From: Eriocheir sinensis
Taxonomy: Eukaryota; Arthropoda; Malacostraca; Decapoda; Varunidae
Assembly: GCF_024679095.1 (NCBI RefSeq)
Contig: NC_066522.1
Span: 7,471,114 to 7,535,113, forward strand
DNA: 64,000 bases
Direction: 5' to 3'
Shown: positions 38,530 to 48,850 of the stretch, one piece after another
How positions within the stretch are numbered: the first letter of the stretch is position 1
How the letters are laid out: every line of letters begins with the position of its first letter
The notes under the pieces: generated by a model
Database searches by the model: none
Told to the model about the DNA's origin: nothing
What the model saw: the letters and a program-made list of their open reading frames with translations, nothing else
Program-made: the position numbers and the translations under genes

Positions 38530-39625
38530 GATATATACGCCAGTACAAAGGGGGGAAGGGGAGAGGGAGAGGGAGGAAGAGAGGAGGGGGAGGGAGATGG
38601 AAAATGAATGTGAGAAGAGAAAATGAAAGGTAAAGGAGAGAGGAAAAAGGAGGGAAGTGGAAAGGGACATGACGAGGATGGGATGGGAGTAGGAAAACAG
38701 GGGGAAAGGAAGGGGAGTTTGTCGAGGGAAAAAAAGAAAGGGTAGAAGAGAAAATGGAAGGTAAGGGAGAGAGGAGAAAGGAGGGCAATGGAAAGGGATA
38801 TGACGAGGATGGGATGGGAGTAGGAAAACTGGGGGAAAGGAAGGGGAGTTTGTCGAGGAAAAAAAGAAAGGGTAGAAGAGGAAATGGAAGGTAAAGGAGA
38901 GAGGAAAAAGAAGGGAAGTGCAAAGGGACATGACGAGGATGGGATGGGGGTAGGAAAACAGGGGGAAAGGAAGGGGAGTTTGTCGAGGGAAAAAAAGAAA
39001 GGGTAGAAGAGGAAATGGAAGTTAAGGGAGAGAGGAGAAAGGAGGGAAGTGGAAAGGGATATGACGAGGATGGGATGGGGTTAGGAAAACAAGGGGAAAG
39101 GAAAGGGAGTTTGTCGAGGGAAAAAAAGAAAGGGTAGAAGAGGAAATAGAAGGTAAGGGAGAGAGGAGAAAGGAGGGAAGTGGAAAGGGATATGACGAGG
39201 ATGGAAAGGGGGTAGGAAAACAGGGGGAAAGGAAGGGGAGTTTGTCGAGGGAAAAAAAGAAGGGTAGAAGAGGAAATGGAAGGTGAGGGAGAGAGGAGAA
39301 AGGAGGGAAGTGGAAAGGGATATGACGAGGATGGGATGGGGTTAGGAAAACAAGGGGAAAGGAAAGGGAGTTTGTCGAGGGAAAAAGGAAAGAGGAGAAG
39401 AGGAAATGGAAGGTAAGCGAGAGAGGAAAAAGGAAGGAAGTGGGAAGGGATGTGACGAGGATGGAAAGGGGGTAGGAAAACAAGGGGAAAGGAAGGTGAG
39501 CTTGTCGAGGGAAAAAGGAAAGGGGAGAAGAGGAAATGGAAAGTAAGCGAGAAGGGTTAAAGGAGAGAAGGGAAAAGAGTTGTGAAGGGCAAGGATTGAG
39601 GGTAGAAAAACGGGGAAAAGGAGAG
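38530..39625. repeat. ~130-bp purine-rich tandem array, ~8 copies
   Basis: Unit landmarks are atgacgaggatgggatggg (38669, 38800, 38930 and onward), aggaaaacagggggaaagg, ggggagtttgtcgaggg and agaagaggaaatggaagg. Spacing is 130-131 bp. The minus-strand Ser/Pro/Phe-rich frames are not genes. Intronic. Confidence 0.93.
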
Positions 39626-40262
39626 AAGGAGAGAAGAGGAAACTAGGTGTAGAGGAGAGGGGAAAAGGGAAGGAAGGGCGGGGAATGGGGGTAGGGGAGT
39701 GATAGGTTGTAAGGGAGGGGGGTTAGACGAGGGAGGGAGAAGGAAAGGGGAGAGGAAACGAATGGAAAGTAAGAGATAAAGGAAGGGAATTGGAAATGGG
39801 AAGGAAAATGAGGAAGAGAATTTGAAGAGGAGAAAACGAAGGCAGGTGAGGATAGGGGAGAAGGAAGGGGAGTTAGTAAAAGGAAAAGAGAAGGAGAAAA
39901 GAAGAAACGAAAGGAAGGGGTGAAGAAGAAGGGGAGAAAAGGGTAAGAGGGGGAAAAGGGGAAGGAGGATAAGGGGGAAAAGGGGAAAAAGGGGAAAAAG
40001 GGGGAAAAGGAGAAGGAGGGGAAGGGGGTAGGAGAAGGATTAGGGAAAAGTAAGGGGAGTTGAGCGAGGGTGGGAGGAGGAAAATGCAAAGATGAAAAGA
40101 AGAAGAAAGAAGCGAGGGAAAAGAGGAAAATGGGGAGGAAAGGAAAGGGAGGAAGGATCCGTGTGTTCCCACTCTTTCTATCTCTCTTTTAGGGCGGAAA
40201 CCAACACACACACATACAAAAGAAGAAAAAAAATATGTTTACCAAGTATTCATAAACATTAA
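39626..40262. repeat. G/A-rich low-complexity tract
   Basis: Dominated by ggggaaaaggggaaaaagg-type sequence around 39950-40020. It ends in a short unique patch and acacacacacatac near 40204. Confidence 0.8.
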
Positions 40263-40629
40263 TTAACATATATACGCCTTTTCTGGGGCGGAAGGAAGGG
40301 GAGAAGAGGAGAGGGGAGGGACGGGGAGAAGGGGAGAAGAAAATAAGGGAGAGGAGAGGAAAGGAGCCGATTGTGTGTTCAGCCTCTCATCTTGTCTCTC
40401 TCCTTCCTTCTCCGCAGACAGACAGATACAAGAAGATAGACAGACAAATATAATCAGACAAACAGCGAAAGACAAACAGAAAGATACAAAGACGGACAAA
40501 GACAGACAGCCGGACAGACTCAGAAACAGGCAAACATTAGTAAATTGATCCCTAGACATACACAAACACCCGTCAGCTTATTTTCTTAGTCAGTCAGTCA
40601 TAACCAGCGAAACAGGCCGGGTCGAAGGG
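40263..40629. other. Mixed spacer with acagacag-type repeats
   Basis: A purine tract to 40370, then about 200 bp with recurring gacagacagata and acaaacagaaagatac motifs. No exon recognised. Confidence 0.55.
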
Positions 40630-41262
40630 CTGGCCTGGCGGATTGAAACGAAGCAGGAAGGGGAAGAAATAAAGGAACCATATGTCTGTAGTATATCGCA
40701 GAAATGAAACGAAACAAAGGGAAATTAAAAGAAACGTTGAGGGAAAATTAAACGAAACAGGAAGGGTAAGAAATAAAGGAACCATATGTCTTTAGTGTAT
40801 CGCAGAAATGAAACGAAACAAAGGGAAATTAAAAGAAACGTTGAGGGAAAATTAAACGAAACAGGAAGGGGAAGAAATAGAGGAACCATATGTCTGTAGT
40901 ATATCGCAGAAATGAAACGATACAAAGAGAGATTAAAAGAAACGCTGAGGGACTGTGTGGGAGAAATGAAACGTAACAGGAAGGAGAAAATTAAAGAAAC
41001 GCTGAGTTATTATGCTTGCAGTGTATTGTTGGATGGACATGTCAGAAAAAAAAAGAAAGGGGGAATAAAATTAAATGTTGAGGGACGGTTTGCCAGAAAT
41101 GAAACGAAAGAAAGGGAACATAAAAGAAACGTTGAGGGACTGTATGGGAGAAATGAAATGAAACAGGAAGGAGAAAGTAAAGGACACGCTGAATGATGCT
41201 TGTAGTGTATTGTTGGATGGACATGTCAGAAATAAAATGAAAAAAAGAAATGGGGGAGGGGG
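40630..41262. repeat. 104-bp tandem array
   Basis: accatatgtctgtagtatat, cgcagaaatgaaacgaaac, aaagaaacgttgaggg and aaacgaaacaggaagggg recur with starts at 40677, 40781 and 40885 (104-bp spacing), then degenerate, with a variant carrying gtattgttggatggacatgt at about 41025 and 41207. Intronic. Confidence 0.92.
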
Positions 41263-41392
41263 AGGGGATATGAATGGGAGAAGAGAAAATGAAAGGTAAG
41301 GGAGAGAGGAAAAGGAGGGAAGTGGAAAGGGATGTAACGAGGATGGAAAGGGGGTAGAAAAACTGAGGGAAAGGAAGGGGAGTTTGCCAGAA
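41263..41392. repeat. Displaced copy of the 130-bp unit
   Basis: A single unit with atgggagaagagaaaatgaa, agtggaaagggatgtaacg, aggatggaaagggggtag and aaaggaaggggagtttg matches the array at 38.5-39.6 kb. It is spliced into 104-bp-type sequence, which resumes at gccagaaatgaaatgaaac. Confidence 0.85.
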
Positions 41393-41684
41393 ATGAAATG
41401 AAACAAGAAAGGAAAAAGAAGAAGAAACGTTTGAGTAATGCCTGCTGTGTATCGTTGGACGTGGACTGTCTGGCAATGATGAAGCTAAGAAAATAAACAA
41501 CTTCTCTGGTTTATGTGGTTGTGGTTTTATATTGTGACGTGTGATTAAGGTACTGATCGATAGGTAGCATGTTTAATAAAGGTAGTGTGATGTAGTGCGT
41601 TGCAATATAGCCACTCAGGGCACTACGTCTTATACATGCTACCTACCTATCAGTGCCTTACAAGTGTGCTGGACGCGAACTCAC
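41393..41684. other. Intron sequence flanking exon 3 donor
   Basis: End of the 104-bp-type repeat, then about 200 bp of unique AT-rich sequence containing ggtagcatg and its near-inverse catgctacc 60-80 bp apart (41567 and 41635). The exon 3 donor GTGAGT occupies 41679-41684. Confidence 0.55.
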
Positions 41685-41785
41685 CTGACGAGGCCGGGGG
41701 AGGGCAGGGGCACGGGCGGCGGGTCTCTGCTGCAGGTGGAGAGGGAGGCGCCCAGCTTGTACCCGTCGTTGGCGAGATTCCCGAC
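41685..41785 (-). CDS. tinc: tincar-like protein, coding exon 3
   Basis: A 101-bp exon encoding residues 150-182 plus two bases of an Arg codon. The acceptor is CTCCTCCTACAG and the donor is GTGAGT. It starts in phase 0, matching the end of exon 2, and ends in phase 2, matching exon 4. The peptide starts VGNLANDGYKLGASLSTCSR and continues with a Pro-rich stretch ending PGLV. The VGNLANDG motif following a membrane segment is the most diagnostic tincar feature I recall. The hydrophilic, Pro-rich part would be a loop between membrane segments 2 and 3. The sequence just upstream of its acceptor is a tandem array of acceptor-like copies, described separately. Confidence 0.85.
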
Positions 41786-42182
41786 CTGTAGGAGGAGGGA
41801 GACACACATTACTTCCCAACCTGTAGGAATAGAAGACAAACTACTTTCCAGCCTGTATAGAATGGAAGACAAACATTACTTCCCAGCTTGTAGGAATAGA
41901 AGACAAACTACTTTCCAGCCTGTATAGAATGGAAGACAAACATTACTTCCCAGCTTGTTGGAATAGAAGACAAACTACTTTCCAGCCTGTATAGAATGGA
42001 AGACAAACATTACTTCCCAACCTGTAGGAATAGAAGACAAACTACTTTCCAGCCTGTATAGAATGGAAGACAAACATTACTTCCCAGCTTGTAGGAATAG
42101 AAGACAAACTACTTTCCAGCCTGTATAAAATGGAAGACAAACATTACTTCCCAACCTGTAGGAGGAGGAAGACAAACATCCC
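41786..42182. repeat. 67-bp array of acceptor-like units next to exon 3
   Basis: On the plus strand the unit is gtaggaatagaagacaaact + actttccagcctgtatagaa + tggaagacaaacattacttc + ccagctt. On the coding (minus) strand it reads tttgtcttctattcctacag followed by gttgggaagt, a pyrimidine tract plus AG, and then a match to the start of exon 3 (gtcgggaatc). Each 67-bp unit holds two such half-units. The outermost copy at about 42155-42180 is the closest to the real site. Confidence 0.92.
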
Positions 42183-42720
42183 TTTATCAATACGGCACAA
42201 GTAGAAGGTTAAAAGTCTACAAGTGTCCGTTTTTTATTTATGTTCTCACCTTTAACACGCTGCTCGAGATAGACAGAACACATTAATATATATAATTGTG
42301 TTGAATGTGTTGCAGTTTCTAATCTCTGTGACATCTATATGCATTGTCATTCTTCTTTTTAAGGGGTTAAATATCTGAATAATTATAAACATTGGAGATT
42401 GTTTTGCGTTTCTTTCACTTCGTCGACCAACCTGATCAGAATCACTCACGTATTTCCTTTCTCTTTCTACTTCACGTACCCAGTAACTCTTCTTTCCTCC
42501 TCCGTCGGTATAAGAAAAAAATATAAGACAGAGACTGGTAAACACTATAACAGGAATCGCTTCTCTGAACACAAACAACGGCCGGTAGATCCTGATGGTG
42601 ATTACGGTACAAACTCATAACAAAAGATGGCGCTGTTCAGGGTGGCGATCGTCTTTTGTTCCCGGAAATATAAACACAACGGGATGGGATGAAATGGAGG
42701 CTGGAGGGCAGGTTAGGCTA
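42183..42720. other. Unique intron sequence
   Basis: Mostly AT-rich, low-repeat sequence in the intron between exons 3 and 2. I see no exon, RNA or element before the MITE at 42721. Confidence 0.45.
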
Positions 42721-42945
42721 AAGGTCCATATTCTTAAACGTCTCTGGCGCCCATCACGACCATTTTCCAAGGCCACAGAGAAGATTAACCGGGCTTTCAT
42801 GGGTGACATTTCTCGCCCATGGTGCCGAAGTCGGGTAAAACTGGCACTAGGAACACAAAACGGTCCATGAACATCCCAGGAACTTTTACGAGGGTCTATT
42901 TAAACAGGCGTATATTGAGGTGCTGATATGTTTAGGAATACGGTG
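42721..42945 (-). mobile_element. ~226-bp MITE, copy 7, minus orientation
   Basis: The left end aaggtccatattcttaaac follows a TA (42719-42720). The right end on the opposite strand reads caccgtattcctaaacat. Minus-orientation landmarks include ttttccaaggccacagag, aaccgggctttcatggg, gtccatgaac and acttttacgagggtc. The right-hand TA is not preserved. Confidence 0.7.
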
Positions 42946-43340
<395 letters not shown>

Positions 43341-43814
43341 CGAACAGAAAACAGTAATTAAGGAAGGATCAGGGAAGAAAGTTTAGGAGGTGGAAGGTCT
43401 TTGTTTAACGGTGATGATAGCGAGTGATGAGGGTCGTTATGATGATGATGATGATGATGATGACGTAATCCCAAAAAGAGTAAAACATCAATATATTCGC
43501 CTAAGAATTTTCTCTTGTAAATTTGGGTGACCTTTTTCTTAGCTATATTGGGTAACGGACAGACGGACAGATAGATAGAGAGAAGGACAGACAGATAGAC
43601 AGTTAACGAGGAAAATGTTATCGTCCTCCTCGTAATTAGGCGATAACAAGAAGAAGAAGGAGGAGGAGGAGGAGGAGGAGGAGGAGGAGGATAAAAGTGA
43701 AGAAGAAGAAGAAGAAGAAGAAATAGAGGAAGAAGAAAATGATAATGATGATAATGACGACGAAGACGAGAAAGTAGAACAAACGAATAAGCAAAAAAGT
43801 GAATTACCAAGCAT

Positions 43815-43886
<72 letters not shown>

Positions 43887-43979
43887 CCCCCCTTTCCCCC
43901 CTCCCCCCCCACCCCCCCACCCCTCCCCACACACCTTAGGCAACACCTGCACCACTTTGATTAATGAACGAACACCCAC
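43341..43979. repeat. Intron with (GAT)n, (GGA)n, (GAA)n and (AC)n
   Basis: gatgatgatgatgatgatg at about 43440-43460, (GATA/GACA) repeats at about 43560-43600, GGA/GAA triplets at about 43655-43735, and (AC)n at 43818-43884 followed by C-runs. The exon 2 donor GTGGGT occupies 43974-43979. Confidence 0.9.
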
Positions 43980-44074
43980 CTTGAGGAACGACGTGAGGAG
44001 GAAGAAGGGCGCCACCACCACGGACGCCCCCACCAGGCCCACGTACGCGTTCAGCTCCACGTACGGCTGCTCGT
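43980..44074 (-). CDS. tinc: tincar-like protein, coding exon 2
   Basis: A 95-bp exon. The acceptor is CCCCTACAG and the donor is GTGGGT. The first two bases complete an Asp codon begun by exon 1 (G+AC), then 31 full codons follow (residues 119-149), ending in phase 0. The peptide is EQPYVELNAYVGLVGASVVV then APFFLLTSFLK, giving a second candidate membrane segment at about residues 126-147. Reading through the donor would quickly reach an unrelated low-complexity frame, which supports the exon end. Joined to exon 3 it gives FLK-VGNLANDG, the arrangement expected for tincar. Confidence 0.82.
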
Positions 44075-44084
44075 CTGTAGGGGA

Positions 44085-44670
44085 GAGAAAGGACGGGGTT
44101 AAAGGGAGGGAGGAAGGGGGAGAAATAGGTGAAGAGGGAGAGAAAGGGAAAGGGTGTTGGATTTGGTTGGGTATTCGAGTGCAAGGGAGAAAAGAGGAGG
44201 GAGGTGTGAGGAAAAGGATGAGGGTGAAAAGGATGATAGGGAGAGAGGAAGGGAGATAGATGGGTGAAGAGGGAGAGAAAGGGAAGGTTGAGATGGTGTG
44301 GGTTTGGTTTGAGTATTCAAGTAAGAGAGGGAGAAGGGCTGAGTAAAAATATGAAGTGGAGAGAGGACGGGGTTAAGGGAAAAGGGGAGGGAGAGATGTA
44401 AGTGGAGAGGGAAAGAAAAGGAAGGTTACGATGGGGTGGGTTTGGTTTGGGTATTCGAGTGAGAGAGGGAGAAGGGGTGACTAAAAAGATGAAGTGGAGA
44501 AAGGACGGGGTTAAGGGAGAAGGGGAGGGAGGGATGTGAGTCTCCGGAGAGGGAAAGAAAAGGAAGGCTGAGATGGTGTGGGTTTGGTTTGGGTATTCAA
44601 GTGAGAAGATGAGGGAGAAAAGGGGAGGGAGCGTGGGGGCGGAAAAAGGCAAGAGAATGATAGGGTGGTG
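44085..44670. repeat. ~140-bp G-rich tandem array, ~4 copies
   Basis: gtgggtttggtttgggtatt followed by caagtgagagagggag, gacggggttaagggagaagg and gagagggaaagaaaaggaag repeats at about 44158, 44300, 44438 and 44579. It lies immediately upstream of exon 2 on the coding strand, so this exon, like exon 3, is bordered by an array. Confidence 0.88.
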
Positions 44671-44689
44671 ATGAGGGTTGGGAGATTTT

Positions 44690-44990
44690 ACTTTTTTTCT
44701 TCTTTGTTATGTTCGGCCTGTTGCACCGGTAGGCTGTCTTGATGGGGCCTGCTGGTCGGCCCCAGCCTGTTCGTGTTGCAGGGAAGTGTTTATAGTGGCC
44801 CCATCATGTTTGGGTCAAGCCGCCTCCCGAACTCATCGTCACTCGAGTCCGGGTTTATAGGTGGTCTTCAGGACAGCATGTGGGTAATTTTAAGCCACTC
44901 GGCGATGACTGAAAATTGTCAGCTTGTAGCGGCGGGCTGGACTTGAACACTGATCCTTCAGGACACCGCGCCCGCACGCGTGTTATGGGG
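44690..44990 (-). mobile_element. Possible SINE with a tRNA-like B box
   Basis: On the minus strand, gtgttcaagtccagc near 44938-44952 matches the RNA polymerase III B-box consensus (GTTCRANNCC). It is followed by about 240 bp of mixed sequence including gaagaccacctataaaccc and gaggcggcttgaccc, ending in an A-rich stretch at 44690-44705. No convincing A box is visible, so the head may be truncated. Confidence 0.5.
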
Positions 44991-45312
44991 GTGAAAGGGA
45001 TGGTATGTTAAAGAGAGGGTTAATGAGGGGTGAGGGGTGAAGGATGAAGGAGAGAGCAAGAAAGAGGGACAGACTGAGGGGGGTGTTATGGTCCCCTCGT
45101 CCAACCGAGCCTCGAAGCGCGCCATCAAACATCACCTCACGAATAACTAATTCACGCACGAATCCTCGAAGCTCCAGCCGCACCAGCTCATTCACTCGAG
45201 GACTCGTGACTCTCCGCATCGAAGCTTCACCCACCATTCAGCTGAATGTCACGAAGCCGTTTCGCCCGCCGAGGTTATAAATATGCCTCCACCTGCTAAC
45301 CCCAGCAGTCTC
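44991..45312. other. Unique intron segment
   Basis: G-rich to about 45090, then mixed sequence (45090-45300) that is unusually non-repetitive. An open frame exists on the plus strand but I recognise no family and see no splice context for it. Confidence 0.4.
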
Positions 45313-45357
45313 AACCTGAGGTAGCTCACTCTTCCGAAGAGTGAGCCACCTCAGGTT
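45313..45357. repeat. 45-bp near-perfect palindrome
   Basis: The arms aacctgaggtagctcactc + ttc and gaag + agtgagccacctcaggtt are reverse complements with one mismatch in 22 positions around a central C. The right arm's last nine bases are also the left copy of the SINE target duplication. Confidence 0.93.
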
Positions 45358-45626
45358 AAGAAAGTTGGAAAGTTTCGTTTAGTCGGCGGTTAGTATGTGG
45401 TCATATGCCGGAGAGAGACAGAAGGGGAAGGAATTATAGGAGAAGGGAACAGATCCCAGGAGACGGGACACAACCCCCGATTAATACCTGGTACCCATTC
45501 ACTGCTGGGTGGACAGGGGCGTAGGGTATCGGAAAAGCCGCCCAAATTTCTCCACTCCGCCCGGGAATCGAACCCGAGCTCTCGATTGTGAGCCGAGTGT
45601 GCTAACCACTGCACCACGAAGCCCCT
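45358..45626 (-). mobile_element. tRNA-derived SINE with 9-bp TSD
   Basis: Read on the minus strand from 45626, the head ggggcttcgtggtgcagtgg contains an A box (tggtgcagtggttag) and about 35 bp later a B box (gggttcgattccc). The anticodon-like loop is ctcacaa, i.e. CAC, suggesting descent from a valine tRNA. The acceptor stem does not close, so it is not a functional tRNA. A ~200-bp body follows (ggcggcttttccgatacccc, gggtaccaggtattaatcgg, cggcatatgaccacata). It is flanked by CCTCAGGTT at 45349-45357 and 45627-45635. It lies in the intron between exons 2 and 1, in the same orientation as the gene. Confidence 0.93.
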
Positions 45627-45635
45627 CCTCAGGTT

Positions 45636-46100
45636 GGGAGGTGAGGGTAGAGGGTGAGGGAGAGAGGGGAAGGAAGAGGGAGAAAATGAGGGGAGAAGGA
45701 AGAGGGAGAGTGGTGGAGGGAGAGAATGACGGAGGCAAAGGGAAGGAAGAGGGAGAGAGGACGGAAGAGAGAGAGAATGAGAGGGGAATGGTGAGGGAAA
45801 GAGGGAGGAAAGGGGAGAGAAGGAGGGAAAAACAAGAGGCAGATGGTGACGGGGTACGAGAGAGAATAATGGGGGGGTGAAGGGAGAGGGAGATGGTGAT
45901 GGGATAAGGGAGAAGAGGAGAGGAGAAAGGGAGGAGGTGTGAGTAAGAGATAGAGAGGTGAGATACTGTCGGGGAGAAGGAAGGGAGAGGGGGAGGAAAG
46001 GAAGGGGAGGAGAGGGAGAGTGATGAGGTGAATCAGGTATTGGACAGGTGACACAGAGAGGGGGGAGGGGAGGGGAGGGGGCATGTGTGTTACTGCATAC
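45636..46100. repeat. G/A-rich low-complexity tract
   Basis: gggagagaggggaaggaagag-like sequence (shown in parts: gggagagagg, ggaaggaaga) with loosely repeated gagggagagagaatgag blocks. Confidence 0.75.
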
Positions 46101-46560
46101 ATGTTATTTATGGTTATATTTACTAGCGTTGATTCACTGCTGCTTCTGCTTCTTTGTCTGCTGCTCCTGCTAAAGACGTTATTTATTCTATTGTTTTTGT
46201 TGTTGCTGTTTTTGGTGGTGGTTGTGTTGGTGGTCGTGGTGGTCGTGTTGTTGTTGTTGTTGTTGTGATGTGCTTTTTTTGTTTGTATTATTGTTTTTGC
46301 TGTTATTATTATGCCATTTAATTTTCCCTTTTTTATTATTAGTATCCCCTTCTTTCTTTCTTTCTTTCATTAACTTCTTTCTTCCTTTTCTTTTTCATTT
46401 TTTATTATTTTTCCTTCTTTCATTTTCTTTCTTTTCTCTCTGACATTTATTTACTTTTATTCTCCTTTATTTTCCTTCCTCTATTTATTTACTACTCGCG
46501 CACCTGTACACCAACCTACACTGTCACACCAAGCCTCAGCAACACACACACAGAAGGGGC
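46101..46560. repeat. T-rich tract with (GTT)n and (TTTC)n
   Basis: gtggtggttgtgttggtgg to gttgttgttgttgttg at about 46213-46266, then ctttctttctttctttc at about 46351-46368. The last 60 bp are unique. Confidence 0.8.
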
Positions 46561-47540
46561 GAGGAGGAGAGGACAAGGTAAGGGAAGGGATGCATGCAGG
46601 TCAAGGGTGCAGGGATGAAGGGATCAACGAGGAGGGTGATGGGTGACAAGCTATCTGGGCCCACTTCCTGCTCAGGTAAGAGGGGAGGAGAGGGGAGAGA
46701 GAAGGGCGGGGCTGGAAGGGGAAGGATGCGAGTGAGTGTCTGTGTGTGTGTGCGTTCGTGTGTTTCGTGGTGAAGGGAAGCGGAAGGGGGAGAGGGAGGA
46801 AAGGTGAAAGGGTAACTAGGCTGGAGGGGGGAGATGTGTTTGTGTTTGTGTGTGGAGGGATAGGAGGGAAGGGGAAGATGTGTTGGGAGGGGAGGAGAGG
46901 ATGGGGGTGATGGGAAACGGAAGGGGGACAGGGAGGAAAGGTGAAAATGTGCTTGGCTGAAAGGGTGAAGGTGTGTTTGTGTGGGGGGCTGTGAGGGAAG
47001 GGAAGGGGTAAAGAAGTGTGTGCGTGTGGGGGAAGGGAGGGAAAGGTGTGTGGGGGGAGGAGAAGGGAAGGGGAAGGGGGGAGGGAGGGGAAGTGTGTGC
47101 GAGAGGGAAGGGAATGGGAAGGTATGTTTGTGGTGGGAAGAGGAGGGAAGGGAAGGGGAAGTGTGTGTGGTGGGGAGGAGAGGGGATGGGGGTGATGGGT
47201 GGTTAAGTGGGGAGGAAGGTGAAGGGGAGTATCATAATTAAGGGAAGTGGTTTGAGGGTGGGGAGACAACATTAGGGTGGGGGAAAGGTGGGGAGGAGGA
47301 GGAGGAGGAGGAGGATCAGGAAGAGGACTGAGACAAGGAGGAGGAGGAGGAAAAAAGAGCAGGAATGAGGAAGGAGATGGGGAGAGTTTTCAAGAGGAAG
47401 GAGAGTTTCAAGTGAGGAGGGAGGGAGGAGGAAGAAGGGAGAAAGAAACTGGGCAAATAGAAAAGAAAGAAAAAAAAGACATTGGACGTTTTTTGCCTCC
47501 CTTCCTCTCTCCCTCTCTCCCTCCCTTCCTAGTTTAGTGT
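46561..47540. repeat. G-rich degenerate array
   Basis: Units of 60-120 bp with ggaggggagatgtgtttgtg, tgtgggggaagggaggg and aaaggtgtgtgggggg repeat between 46740 and 47250. GGA triplets lie at 47294-47315 and CT-rich sequence at 47505-47535. The opposite strand gives a long Pro/Ser/His/Thr frame that is not a gene. Confidence 0.78.
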
Positions 47541-48770
47541 GTTTTACGGAGGGTGGCGCGTTACGTGTTGAACTATCTGTGTTTGACTTTTGCGTGATTT
47601 GTGTTTGACTTGAGTGCTGGTGACAAGATTGTGGAGGGGAGGAAGGTTAGGTTAGGCATAAGACGTAAAGGGAGAGATAGGGAGTTAGGAGAGATTGGTG
47701 AAAGTGCTAAACTATCTTGGAATCTCTTGAAGCTAAACTAGGCTAATGTAGGATAGAGTAGGCTAGGTTAAGGAAGGTTAGGTTAGGCGTAAGACGTAAG
47801 GGGAGAGATAGGGAGTTAGGAGAGATTGGTGAAAGTGCTAAACTATCTTGGAATCTCTTGAAGCTAAACTAGGCTAACTTAGGATAGAGGTTAAGGAAGG
47901 TTAGGTTAAGCTGAAGGGAGATGGAAAAGCTAAACTATATAGGAATCTCTTGAAGCTAAACCAGGCTATCTTAGGATAGAGTAGGCTAGGTTAAGGAAGG
48001 TATAGATTAAAAGGAGATGGGAAAGCTAAACTACATAGGAATCACTTGAAGCTAAACCAGGCTAACTTAGGATAGAGTAGGCTAAGTTAAGGAAGGTATA
48101 GACTATAGGGAGATGGGAAAGCTAAACTATATAGGAATCTCTTGAAGCTAAACCAGGCTAACTTAGGATAGAGTGGGCTAGGTTAAGGAAGGTATAGATT
48201 AAAAGGAGATGGGAAAGCTAAACTATAGGAATCTCTTGAAGCTAAACCAGGCTAACTTAGGATAGAGTGGGCTAGGTTAAGGAAGGTATAGACTAAAGGG
48301 AGATGGAAAAGCTAAACTATATAGGAATCACTTGAAGCTAAACCAGGCTAACTTAGGATAGAGGAGGCTAGGGTAAGGAAGGTATAGACTAAAGGGAGAT
48401 GGAAAAGCTAAACTATATAGGAATCACTTGAAGCTAAACCAGGCTAACTTAGGATAGAGTGGGCTAGGGTAAGGAAGGTATAGACTAAAGGGAGATGGAA
48501 AAGCTAAACTATATAGGCTTCTCTTCAGGCTACGTTGGGCTAAGATAGGGTGGACTAGGTTGGGGAGGTTAGTTTAGCCATAGACGTAAAGGGAGGCGTA
48601 GGGAAGGAAGGGGAAACAGATGCTAGGCTGACTTAGGTAGGGTGTTAGGGTAGGTTAGACTCTAGGTTAAGGGACTCTAGGTTAAGGGAGGCGTAGGGAA
48701 GGAAGGGGAAACAGATGCTAGGCTGACTTAGGTAGGGTAGGTTAGGCTAGGTTAGGTTAAGCATAGAAGC
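47541..48770. repeat. 96-bp tandem array plus related flanking units
   Basis: gctaaactatataggaatct + cttgaagctaaaccaggcta + acttaggatagagtgggcta + ggttaaggaaggtatagact repeats from 47929 at 96-bp spacing (next start 48025) for about six units to 48530. The left flank (47640-47928) has two ~130-bp variants with ggttaggttaggcataagac. A ~90-bp duplication with ggaaggggaaacagatgc lies at 48600-48740. Intronic. Confidence 0.92.
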
Positions 48771-48850
48771 AGTGAGTAGCGGGCTTTTTTTCACATTTGT
48801 TACCTTTTTTTATGCCCTTGAACTGACTCCTCTGCTGTAAAAAAAAATAT
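48771..48850 (-). mobile_element. Dispersed repeat C, minus copy
   Basis: agtgagtagcgggctttttt, cacatttgttacctttttt, atgcccttgaactgactcct and ctgctgtaaaaaa match the plus copy at 7755-7895 in reverse. Confidence 0.72.

Noticed and set aside
45044..45280. Plus-strand frame in the non-repetitive intron segment
   Set aside because: No recognised similarity, no splice signals, and opposite to tinc; kept only as unique sequence.
45555..45626. A functional tRNA-Val gene
   Set aside because: A and B boxes are good, but the acceptor stem does not pair and a SINE body and target duplication follow, so it is a SINE head.
47640..48760. Interstitial telomere (TTAGG)n
   Set aside because: Only isolated pairs such as ggttaggttagg occur inside a 96-bp complex repeat; there is no run of the arthropod telomere motif.
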